Below are positions 1 to 11,600 of a stretch of DNA of 64,000 nucleotides, piece by piece. Position 1 is the stretch's first letter. Every line of letters begins with the position of its first letter. The translations under genes were made by a program, and so were the position numbers. The DNA is taken from contig JANINS010000001.1 of NCBI GenBank assembly GCA_024508725.1, positions 119,837 through 183,836 on the forward strand. Direction: 5' to 3'. A model generated the notes under the pieces. It worked only from the letters and a program-made list of their open reading frames with translations. It ran no database searches and was not told the DNA's origin. This DNA comes from Chitinophagaceae bacterium. GTDB lineage: Bacteria > Bacteroidota > Bacteroidia > Chitinophagales > Chitinophagaceae.

Positions 1-2625
1 TCCATTAGAAGCGTAAGTATGTGTTGGATTTTGGGCAGTAGATGTATTGTTAGCTCCACTTGCAGCGTCACCAAATGTCCATTGATAAGTAATGCCTGGT
101 TGATTAGTTGAATTAGCTGTGAACTGTGCAACACCTGTTGTAGGAACACAATCTGTAGGATAAGTAAAATCAACCATAGCCCCGGACTGTACAGTAAGCG
201 TCTTCGTTACCGTATCGCTCTTGCAATATTGATTAATAGAAACTGCATGCCTTATTGTATAAGTGCCGATGGCATACGTTTTCACCTGGTTGGCAGCTGT
301 GTTTGCATTTACAATTCCGGCTGAGGCAAGATCCCAATACCAATTGTTGATACCCGGAGTTCCCGGATAGGTTGCCGTTGTTGAGAATGTAACAGGCCCC
401 GGGCATGCAGGATTTGGATTGATATTGAAATCAATTGTAGGTCTTGGGTGAACAGTAAAATTGATGGTTGTATCTGCGATACCACCATGCTCAACGGTTA
501 TGGTGAGCTTCATGGAATAAGTTCCAGGGTCTAACACAAAAGATGTGTCTTTGCTGGTAGATGTTTGTCCATTAGACAAAAGCCAATTCCATCTTTTGAC
601 CGTATAACCATTCGTTGTAGTTGCAGGGCCGGTAAATGTTACTGTATCTCTGCCACAACCTCTAACATTATAAGTGAACTTAGCAAATGGTTTTTGTTTG
701 ATGATGATCTCAAGTGAAACCTCTTCCTCATTATTACAATCACCAACACCGGCTACAGGCGAAGTGATCCTGATTGGCAGGTAATAAGTACCTTCTTTAC
801 TAAATGTATATGGACCACCAGGACACAAGTAATAATAAAACCATGCAGCACCAATCAAAACTGAATCATAAGGTACTGGATTAACTACTACAGGATCAGG
901 TGATGGCATTGGTGATACAAAACCTGCTGGTGTAAGGGCACTGAACTTCCAAACGATCTTATTCGGTTTGTATGCTATTAATGCACTGATCTGCGTTGGT
1001 GTTCCAACATATCCGTATGGGTGTGATTTAACAATGCTATTTGTATCAGGCGTATTTCTAACACTGGATACGGCTGCAAGGTTATTCAGGTTTGTACCTG
1101 CGTTATAACCATAACTTTCTACACTTCCCTCTCCATACACAATACCTGTAAAAGCAGAATCAGACTTAGCTATACTTTGCCCAGCACCACTGCCCCATCT
1201 TTGAACAACGATCGTGTATCCAGCTTTTTGAGGGTGAGCCTGGGTATAAGTAAAGGAGCTTGATCCATCAATGGTTAACGAAGCTAAACCCGCTGTTGGA
1301 ATTACAATAGATAAGTAGTTTACAGAAATGCTTTCTTTATTATTCCGATAGAACGCTGTTCGTTTGATAGCTTGTTCCATAGGACTCAATACCACCATTT
1401 CCGGATCACCCAAACCACCTGATCCAAGACAGCTACCACCGGTCATAAACTGAACGATCATGATTGGCTGATCAGCTTCTATATAATCTGGCGTGTTACT
1501 TTCATACACATAATAATTGCCGTTTTGCAAACCTGTAAGAGGTGTGCCATTTCTTCTCACAACGGTAGCAGCATCTTTTACAGCAACTTTATAAATACTG
1601 GTTCCATAAGATGAAGCAGTACTCGAACCCGAAAAAGGTGTGGTAAGATATCTTTTACCCCATGCATGTTGTGGAAATAATTGCTGGTTATCATTATCTC
1701 CTCCGCCACTACCGCAAGATGCAGGATTTGAAGTTCTACTACTTCCTGCAAAAACTGCAATAGGATAACATAATCCCGAACCATTCGCAACAGACTTTAC
1801 AGTTGTTCCGGAAAGATTTAGTCCATTTGAAGAAGTACCTCCGTTACCATTAGCATCAGCACCTGCATTGGCACCGATCACCTGGTATATCTGTCCTTTC
1901 ATTAAAGTAACAGTTTTTGTTACACCAGGTTGTAACCCTGTATAGTTCTGGCCTCTTGTTTTAACCGATGGTGTGATCTGAATTACAGTATTATCATTTT
2001 TGGCGATCACATACATCCAGTTATAACAATCAGAACCATAGTTCTGAAAACTATTTAGAGAAACATATGAATATCCCCATGCCTCGGTTGGAAGCAGCAT
2101 TGTAGCACCAGATGCAGCTGAACCATAAATATGTGCATAGGCAACAATAGGAACATCACTTTCAATATGAATACCCTTCTTCTTAAATATACCCGCACCA
2201 CCAGAGCCGGCAGGTGGTGCATCTGTGAATAATCTTGCATCATACTGACCGGAACCTCCTTTAGGAATTTGACCAACCGGACCAGCTACTGAAGTATATC
2301 CAACATTTAATCCTCCAGATGCGGGTGTTGTTTCAAGTGAAATAACAGTATTCGCAGGAATAATAAATCTTCTTCGCCACCATGTACTTAACACTCCACC
2401 TACTCCACTACTATCGATAGTTACCCAAACTGTAGCAGGTTGATCTTCTGCACTTAGATAGATCGTCATTACCTGGCTATTATTTCCACCTGATTCCATG
2501 AACTGGTGGTGGCCATAGCCTACCCAAAAGTCTTTACCCTTGTTGGTAATGTTTTGGGCTTTTGCAGTGATCCCGATCATCAGCAGGCAGAAAACACCTG
2601 CAACTATCATTTTCAATCTGGTCAT
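1..2625 (-). CDS. Giant secreted surface protein with IgGFc-binding-like and PKD domains (3' end outside window)
   Basis: The reading frame is open from an ATG at 2625 to the window edge (875 codons seen), so the C-terminus is missing. Residues 1-24 form a signal peptide (hydrophobic VFCLLMIGI, then AKAQ). From about residue 29 (GKDFWVGYGHH) to about 480 there is an IgGFc-binding-protein-like module closely similar to one in the next gene upstream. It includes IVAYAHIYGSAASGATMLLP and an SPMEQAIKRTAFYRNN segment. From about residue 645 PKD-like beta-sandwich repeats follow, the last ending in QNPTHTYASNG. Proteins of this build in Bacteroidota are cell-surface or released adhesins exported by T9SS; I expect a C-terminal sorting domain beyond the window. 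It lies 16 bp downstream of the 3202-residue gene on the same strand, so the two are probably co-transcribed. Its ligand is unknown. Confidence 0.85.
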   Translation of the reverse strand, partial: MTRLKMIVAGVFCLLMIGITAKAQNITNKGKDFWVGYGHHQFMESGGNNSQVMTIYLSAEDQPATVWVTIDSSGVGGVLSTWWRRRFIIPANTVISLETTPASGGLNVGYTSVAGPVGQIPKGGSGQYDARLFTDAPPAGSGGAGIFKKKGIHIESDVPIVAYAHIYGSAASGATMLLPTEAWGYSYVSLNSFQNYGSDCYNWMYVIAKNDNTVIQITPSVKTRGQNYTGLQPGVTKTVTLMKGQIYQVIGANAGADANGNGGTSSNGLNLSGTTVKSVANGSGLCYPIAVFAGSSRTSNPASCGSGGGDNDNQQLFPQHAWGKRYLTTPFSGSSTASSYGTSIYKVAVKDAATVVRRNGTPLTGLQNGNYYVYESNTPDYIEADQPIMIVQFMTGGSCLGSGGLGDPEMVVLSPMEQAIKRTAFYRNNKESISVNYLSIVIPTAGLASLTIDGSSSFTYTQAHPQKAGYTIVVQRWGSGAGQSIAKSDSAFTGIVYGEGSVESYGYNAGTNLNNLAAVSSVRNTPDTNSIVKSHPYGYVGTPTQISALIAYKPNKIVWKFSALTPAGFVSPMPSPDPVVVNPVPYDSVLIGAAWFYYYLCPGGPYTFSKEGTYYLPIRITSPVAGVGDCNNEEEVSLEIIIKQKPFAKFTYNVRGCGRDTVTFTGPATTTNGYTVKRWNWLLSNGQTSTSKDTSFVLDPGTYSMKLTITVEHGGIADTTINFTVHPRPTIDFNINPNPACPGPVTFSTTATYPGTPGINNWYWDLASAGIVNANTAANQVKTYAIGTYTIRHAVSINQYCKSDTVTKTLTVQSGAMVDFTYPTDCVPTTGVAQFTANSTNQPGITYQWTFGDAASGANNTSTAQNPTHTYASNG

Positions 2626-2641
2626 AACTATCCTGGTACTA

Positions 2642-5600
2642 TTATCTTACAATATTCAATGCTCCTGATTTATTGATCACTGTTCCATCTTTCAATGTGA
2701 TCTTAGCTGCATACACATATACACCTACCGGTTGTACTTTACCCTGGTATTTACCATCCCACAATCTGAATTCTCCGGTAGTCGAATTCATGGTTGAATT
2801 TGTTACCTCGTGGATTTTTTCACCCCACTGGTTAAATACCATGAACTGGATGGTCTGGATCGCAAAACCGTAAGCCGAAAGCACATCATTCTTATTATCG
2901 CCATTCGGTGTAAAGGTGTTTGGAATGAAGATCGCATCTGGTCTTGTTGTAGCACATACTTGTGCAGATTCACTTGTTTGACAAGCAATAGTGCCCACAG
3001 CTCTAACCTTTATACATACCTGTTTAGCAGGTGTTAATCCGCTTACAGTATGAGATAATCCGGTTGCTCCAGAACTTGGTGTTACATAGGCACCACCGTC
3101 AACAGAAACCTGGTAGCTTGCTGCTCCAGCAACTGCTGTCCATCTGAACGTGATTGAATTAACTGTTTTGTCGGCATCTGCTACAGGGTTTGTGATCACT
3201 GCAGGAGCCAATGGCGGCAAAATGTTCGCTGTAACCATTGTTCTTGGAGCACCCAAACATCCTCCGGCAGATATCTGCTCTACATAGAAGTTTGCTGTTC
3301 CTGAGACCGCAGGTGAAGTAAAGGTGCTGCCTGTACCCAATAATGTTCCTCCTGTTAACGCATCATACCAGTTATAGGTAAATCCAGCCACAGGATTTTG
3401 AATATTGAATACCGCAGATGTTCCAGTACATACGCTAACGGTAGCATTAACAACACTTGCAGGAGAAACAGAACATCCTGTTGCAGGAAGAGATATACTT
3501 GCCTGGCAAGACAATGCTCCATTCACTCTTACTATCAAACTCACCGATTGCAATGCACTTACTCCGGTTACTGTATGTGTTAAACCTGTAGCGCCAGAGC
3601 TTGGCGTATTCCACGTATTTCCGTTATCTGTAGATACATCGTAACTCACTGCTCCAGTAACAGCAGTCCAGCTAAAGCTGACAGTGTTGGCAGTTCCACC
3701 TGTGTACGTTACTGTTGTTTGTGGTAATACAGGTAAGAATCTTAATCTTATTTTTTGTCTTACAGGGCTTACACAACCAACTGAAGAGATACCTTCAACC
3801 CAATAGTCTGCAGAAGCAGCAACATTATTAAATGTGATGCTGGTTCCGTTAGCTCCTATTGCTACGTTACCTCCGGCAGTAATTTCTGTTCCACCGGTAG
3901 CTGCATCATACCACTTGTATGTTGCGCCAGCTAATGGACTTGAAACATTGAATGTTGCATTGGAACCCGGACAAACAGCAATTGAATCGGCTACTACTCC
4001 TACTGAAGGAAGCGGATTTACTATTACCTGTTTGATACTGTCTCCTATACAACCATCAGGTGATACTGAGTGAAGCTTCACATTATAAGTACCTGCCGTT
4101 GGATATGTAAACGTTGTATTCTGACCGATTGCTGTAGCTCCGGTATGGAAGGTCCAATCCCATTGGTTTACAGAAACTCCATTTGAAGTGAAGTTTTGTG
4201 CACCAAACTGAACTGTATTTCCTTCACAAACAGGTGTTGAGATAGTGAAATCGGTTCTTGGTGTTGGAAGTACCTGAACATAGATCGTATCCAAAGCTCT
4301 ATGATCACAACCTTCGATATCAGGATGTGTCCACTCGATAGGGATAGGAATAATTCCCAATGTATTGATGGTATAACTCTTAGTAAGTTTTACCACGTAT
4401 TGAGGATCACCATTAGGATAAGTACCTACACTCGATGGTACAGGATTGTTGATTGTAGTATCCTGTGCAGGAGCTAAACCTGGTACTGCCGACAATTTAA
4501 ACGTAACTGAAGTTGGCAGTAATGGGAAGTCTGCAAGGAATGTAAATGGCGTACCTGCACAGTTGTAATCTGGAGGGCTGGTTGCACCAACGTTCTCAAC
4601 TTTACCACCTGCATCAAGGTTTTTAACCAATGTACCGGCGTTATAACCATAACTTTCTACAGATCCCTGGCCATAAGTAATCGCAGTAAAGCTTGAATCG
4701 CTCTCAACGCTTACCTGGCTTTGAGCTGAAGTAGCCCATCTTTTAACTACTACTGAGAAGTTTCTTCCTGTTAATGCATTCTGCGGATGCGGAATCACAT
4801 AATCTGGCGTTACCACACCTAACACAGCATCTTTGATCACAAGCGATGTTAATCCACCTGTAGGAATTACCATTGTTAGATAGTTCTCATCAATAGCTTG
4901 ACGGTTATTTCTGTAGAAAGAAACTCTGTTAATACCTTGTTCCATTGGGCTGATGTAGAACATTTCAGGGTCTCCATCAGGTGCACATGAACCACCTTCG
5001 AATTGAGCTACCATGATAGGTTTATCAGCTTCAATGAAATCCGGTGTATTACTGTTAAACTGATAATAGTGACCATTAATTAATGGAGAAAGCACTACAC
5101 CGTTACGTTTAACAATGGTAGCAGGATCTTTAACAGCTACCCTATACACATTTGTTTCAAAAGTATTAGCTGCATCACTACGTGAGGTTGGTGCTGTTAA
5201 ATATTTCTTGCCCCAGGCCGTTGACGGGAAGTTTTGCTGCATAATGAAATCACCACCGCTTCCACATCCAACATCAATTGCTGTACGGCTACTTCCACTA
5301 AACACTGCTATTGGGTAACATTTACCATTACTGTTGGCAATTGATCTTACCGTACTTCCGGTAAGCTCTGTTGTTTGAGAACTAGCCACAATTTGTAAGA
5401 CCTGGCCTTTATTTAAAGTAACGGTTGTAGTTGAACCTGCTGTAAACCCTGGATTTTGTACAGCAACACTTGGTGTTACTTCTATCTTGGTGTTATTGCT
5501 ATCGGCTATCACATAGAAGTACGAATAAGAGCCTGCACCATAATCCTGGGTGATACAAAGTGTTTTGTAATCGTATCCCCAAACACCAACAGGTAATAAC

Positions 5601-8600
5601 ATTACCGCACCAGACGATGCCGAACCTGTACAGTGTGCATAGGCAACAATTGGTGCTTCACTGGTAATCTCTATACCCTGGTCGAAAAGACCTGCTGCAT
5701 TAAGGAATGCATTGTTTGCACCAGCTTTTGGAAGAGCCGGAACTACCACCACTGTATTTGCCGGTACCGGGTAAATTACATCGTAACCTGTACCATATAT
5801 CTTAACGCGAACATTGGTAGCTTCCTGTGCACTCAGGTAGAGATACATATCCTGTCCTCCACTAAGTTGGTTAATAGCATAAGCCACCCAGAATCGCTTA
5901 CCTCTGTTAGAACTATCCTTATCAGCAGTAACAGGCGGTGCATAAGGGTTGATCAAACCTGTGAATCTATCCAGGAAGTTGATGCTTGCCTGACTGATAA
6001 CTTTTGTAGCTGTATTCACTTTACTTGTGAATCCAACAACCCATGAGTTGCCTGGTGTAGTTCTGCCCAATCCTATCTGGCGTTGTTGAGGGATAGAACC
6101 CTGCCAAGGATCGATGTATGACAATTGCATATCATAATCATAAGCACCGCCACCAGGAATATCAACTTTCGTATAGAAATACATCGTATCAGGACGAACG
6201 CCTAAATCTGATGGCACAACTCCGGAGAAACGTCTTGTTTCTATGCTAGGTGGAGCTACAGCTTTCCAGGTAATTTTCATTACTGTATCAGTACCATAAT
6301 AGAATGTTTGCGTTGTGTTTGGTGCTGGTGTAGCAGGAATCGCAGACAATACAGTTGGCTGTGCCGTTGGGAAGAATTCATAAGCTCCAAGGTCAGGTAC
6401 ACCTGTTGTCAAAGTTTGAGGTCTAACATTCCCATTGAAATCATAACTGTTACCAATGAGTTGCAAACCTCTTCCATGCATTGCCCAAACATCAGGATTA
6501 GCAAGATCCGGACGTAAGTCTGTACTGCTTACAAAAGCAGGAGGATAACTGATCGACCATCTGTCTATAGGCCATGCTGTATACCATGACTTCAATGTTG
6601 GGAACAATGTTGTAGAACCGGTACTTGTTTGCACAAGTGTTGGACCGTTTGAATACAACATGTTATAATCTCCTTTGAAGTTTGCAGGATTGCTTACAAA
6701 CAAAGCCTTTCCTGAACCACCACTATTAGAGAATATGTTGTTGTATATTCTAAAGTAACCCGCACCTGATTGGTTAAAGTATCCGGCAAAGCCGTTAACT
6801 GATGCAGCAGTTACATTAGAAGAGTTATTGTAGAAGTTAATGCTATCAAGATTATTGTCGCATTGCAAACCATATGCAGTAGGCCCGGCTGAGTTAATAC
6901 CAATAACATTATTCACCACATTCAATCCTTTGGATGATGTAATAGTTAATCCATTCAGAGAATTGGTGTTGCCCGTGAGTGCATATATTGAGTTACTTGC
7001 AACGATACCTGAATCCCTCATCAATGAATGAGCGTTCTGAATTTGCATACCAAACCCTGATGCAGTATTGTTACTGATATTTACTGTATTACCCAGGATT
7101 CTGAAAGCAGTATCGGCATAATTCACATAGATACCTGCACTTCCTGCTGCAATAGTTCCATTGATGGTAACATTGTTTTTTGTAAGCCTTAAACGGTTAG
7201 TGTATTGTACACTGATGCCATGAGAATAAGCACCTGAAACATAGTTGCTATCAATTAAATGTCCAGGTAATGCAAGCGTGGTTGTAGAAGTTCCTGCGAA
7301 GTAGATACCATTTGCACCATTTGTAATAGTGTTTCCTTTGATGATAAGGTTTGTTCCTTTTATAGCAGAAACATAAATACCTGCAGTTGTATTGGCAACG
7401 TTACTGGTTACAGGAGCTTTGATCACACACTCTACGATACTATCATTAGAGGCATTATTCGCTAACTCGATCACTCTACCTGCATTTACATTCGTTCCGC
7501 TAAAGCTGAGTTTTCTGAATCGGAAATACTTCGCATCAATCAATCTTAATGTATAATTGTTTCCGGCATCTGCGCTAAATGTAAGTTCGGCCGAAGCAGG
7601 ATTGCCATTTGCACTCTGGAATGTTACCGTACTTGATGCACTCGTTCCTGGAATGTTAGGAATACTGATCCTTTCATTATATACCCCCGGAGCAACATTA
7701 AATACAATGGTTCCACCAATACCGCACAGCATTGCATTTACTGCTTCCTGCCATGTAGCAAAGTTTCCTGAAGTCATACCTGTTCCTGGAACATATGTTG
7801 TTGGTCCTGCACCAATATCATAAGTACCGGCAAGCAGGATATTATTTAAAGTTACCTGTACCGGAGCTGTATAATCATATACACCATTACAACCAACCTC
7901 TGCTCTGAAATAGGTACTAGTTGTAGTGGTTGTATTTAACTGTGGCATGTATTGTAATGGCCCGATGTTGGTCCATGAACCAGCAGCGCCAGTTGGTGAT
8001 GTTTGCCATTGGAAAGTAATTGAACCCAAAGGTGAATGTCCCGTAACATTTAAAACGATAGCAGCATCCAGACATACTCCCGAATTTGGTGTAACCGAAG
8101 CAGTACCTGCTGTTGGAGGCTGAGTACAAACTGCCGGAGCAAATTCCCATGCACCAATATCCGGAGTTGTTGCATTTCTTGTTGCATTAACAATATCAAC
8201 AGTAACACCCAACGGAGTACCCTGGTTATCCAACGGTGATAATTGAGGCATCAGGTCACCGGTAGCAATATTTGTATAGATCGGATCAAGATTGAATGAG
8301 TTAGCATCTTTACCAGATGCAGTTTTCCATGCTGCCAAGGTAGTTTGGTTGCCATTGAAATATCCTACATGATTATTAGCACCTGCACCGGCTACAAAGA
8401 AATCGTTGTAATCAGAAGCAACGTTGCTTGCAGGCGTTTCGAGATATATTCCATATTTGGTTGCAGCTGCAGCTGTTCCTCCACGTTTAATGGTGATGAT
8501 ATTGTTCTTGAATTGAATATTGGCGGCAGAACCAGTTTGATAGAACCCTCTGGTAGATGCTGTAGAACTGGCTGTATTATCGAGTGAAATAGTATTATGA

Positions 8601-11600
8601 TAATAATAAATACCGCCTGAGCTTACATTGTATATCGCATACTGAATACCTGAACCTTGTACATCATAGATCGCATTGTTGCTTGCAATAACCTCGTTAC
8701 CCGCAGACTGGGTAACATTATCACTGTAAATACCAGAGAACTGGGAGCCATTTGCCTGTGATGCATTGAATATTTTATTGATCCTGTTTCTTGTAATAAC
8801 CATCTTGTTATTAGGTCCATCTGCTAAATAGATGCCTGAAACAGGATTACCAAGAACCGTTCTGGTTAAACGGGTAATGTTATTTCCTTCAAGAATTGTA
8901 TTTGCGGTACCTCCACTGTATATACCTGCTGCCAAAAATTCCCTGATGGTGTTTCCAATGAATTTATTGTCGTTGATTGGCTCAGCAGCACTACCAGCAA
9001 TTACAACTCCATAAGTACCTCCCTGGATAGTATTATTCTCGAATACGTTGCCATCGCATTTTGAAGATCCCTGATTGCGAAGGTTAGATGGACCAGCTTC
9101 TGAGTTAATTACTACACCAGCGTAGTTTGCGCTGAAGTTAGAGGCAACCGAAGAAAGCATAGTACATCCTGCAAACCTGTTAGAGTCTGCATTATTCAGT
9201 AAATGAACTGCATAACCATAAGTAGAACCTACCGAATTAATAGTAAGATTATTGAAAGTAACATAATCAGCACCATTCAATTTTATCGTTGCTCTCTCAG
9301 CTGTAAGATTACTTGAAGCTGCAATTGTATTACCATTACCATTAAATGTGATAGTATTAATTGCACTTGATCCTGGAATACTATCCAATACTAATCTTTC
9401 GTTGTAAGGTCCTGTACCGGCTTCAACATTAAATATAACCGCTCCGGTAATACCGCAACTCATCATTGCAGTTTTAGCCGCAGCAAAAGAGTTGAAGTTT
9501 CCGAAATTGTTAGGCCACACCCAGTTAGTTGCTACCGTTTTATTGATTGTATATGTTCCGCCAGGTAAAGCAGGATTTACTACTAACTGTACAATGTTGC
9601 TGTAAGTTGTAGAACCTCCACAGGTTGCTGCTACACGGTAGTACATAGAAGTAATGGGAGCCATGATTGTAGTATCGGTAGTAATCATTGGGCTGCTTAC
9701 ATTCGTTGTAAATGTACCCGGAGCTCCGGTTGTAGAAGACTGCCACTGGAAGGTTTGAGCAGCTCCGAATAATCCGATATTTAATTTAAGCTGTACAGGG
9801 TTATTAGGACAGATTGGTGATGGTGTAACAGATGCAGTACCATTCACAGCAGGAACAGTACATGGAGGTGGAATATATTCAATAGCACCTATGTCAGGAG
9901 TAGTCTGGTTTCTTGCATTGTTGAATATATCAATATCCGTAGCAGGCAATCCAAGATAAGTTCCTTTGTCGTTCATTGCAGAACTTACCGGAGTATATCC
10001 TGTTTGTATATCAGAAATATTTGTATATACCGGATCTACAGAAAGTGAAGCTGCTTCCTGTGAAGTAGCTGCCTGCCAGTTTGCCAATGTAGCACGATCT
10101 GACTGGTAGAAACCAATATTACTTGTTCCGCCAACGGCGTTTACAAAATAGTTATTAAAATCTTGTCCTTGCAATAATCCTGATCCAAGATAAATAGCAT
10201 GCTTAGCACCGGTACCACCTCTTTTAACTGTGATCAGGTTATTATAAAAGATAATTCCGGCTGCAGCGGTCTGCTGGCTGAAACCTCTTGTTACACCGGT
10301 AGCGGTTGAAAGCGTTTCATCAAGAGAAATGGTATTGTGCAGGTAATATACATAATCGGAACCTGTGTTGCTGATACCATGCACCGGTCCATTACCATTT
10401 ATTCTTGCAACAATATTATTTGCTACAGTATTTTCAGCACCTACAGAACCATCTGAGTTATTGAAGTTGATTCCATAGAAGTTGCTTGTTGACGCCGGAG
10501 CTCCTCCAAATGGATCAAATATTCTGTTTCTGGTAACCTGAGAGTTTGTATTTTTTTCTGTTGTAAACAAAATTCCATTTACATCCGTAAATGAAGCATT
10601 CCTCGTAGGTCTGCTGATAAAGTTGCTATCGATTATTGTATTATAGTTACCGGCGAAATACATACCGGCAGCATAGAAATCACGGATAGTATTACCATAG
10701 AACTTGTTGCTACCATTTGCACCACCACTAAAGGTTGCAACTAAAGTAATACCGTAATATCCTCCATTGATCGTATTGTTCAGGAACTGGTTGTAATCAC
10801 AAACGACCGTTCCTGTTGCAACAGGTCCTGCAGCAGTACCATTGATAACGATACCAGCGTAGTTAGTTGTATTATCAGTTAATGAAAGATTGATGGTACA
10901 GTTTCTTACGATATTAGAGTCAGAGTTATTCAGTAACTGAACACCGTAACCATATGTACCTCCATTTGCATTGATCACCAAACCATCGAAACGGATATGA
11001 TTGGTTCCGATCAACTTGATCACAGCTCTTTCATTTGCCGTTCCGGCAGTGTAAGTAATAATCTCTCCATGGCCGTTAAAGGTTACAGTATTGGTAGCTG
11101 TAGCCCCCTTAACACTCGTCATGATCAATTGTTCGTTGTAAGGACCAGAACCTGGTGTAACATCAAACACTACAAAATTGTTGATACCACACTTGATGGC
11201 ATTATAAGCTTCATTAAAGCTTCTGAAAGTATTACCACCGTTTATAAATAACACACTTCCCGTTGCATTTTTATCGATGATATAATTACCGCCCAGAATT
11301 GGAGGGCTGGTAACCTGAACAGCTGTTGTATAAGCAACATCATTTGTATTAGTACATGTTACTTTTAAACGGTACCATGAAGTTTGTGTTTGTGTTGTTG
11401 TAGAAGCAATAGAAGTTGCGCCTGCAACAGGGTTCCACGGAGCACCACCACCAGGAGTTGTAGATACTTCCCACTCATACTGTAAACCTGAAGCAACCGT
11501 TACACCTGTTGAGTTTAAACTAATGGGATCTCCCAAACAAACTGTAGAAGGAGTAACGTTTGGTGTTCCCGGGTTTGGCATACCTGCACAAGCAGTAGCG

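Noticed and set aside
5633-6046. 137-codon plus-strand frame opposite the giant adhesin
   Set aside because: It is antisense to a well-supported gene, has a Cys/Ile/Asn-rich composition with no domain, and lacks a promoter or ribosome site; a shadow of the repeat-rich coding strand.
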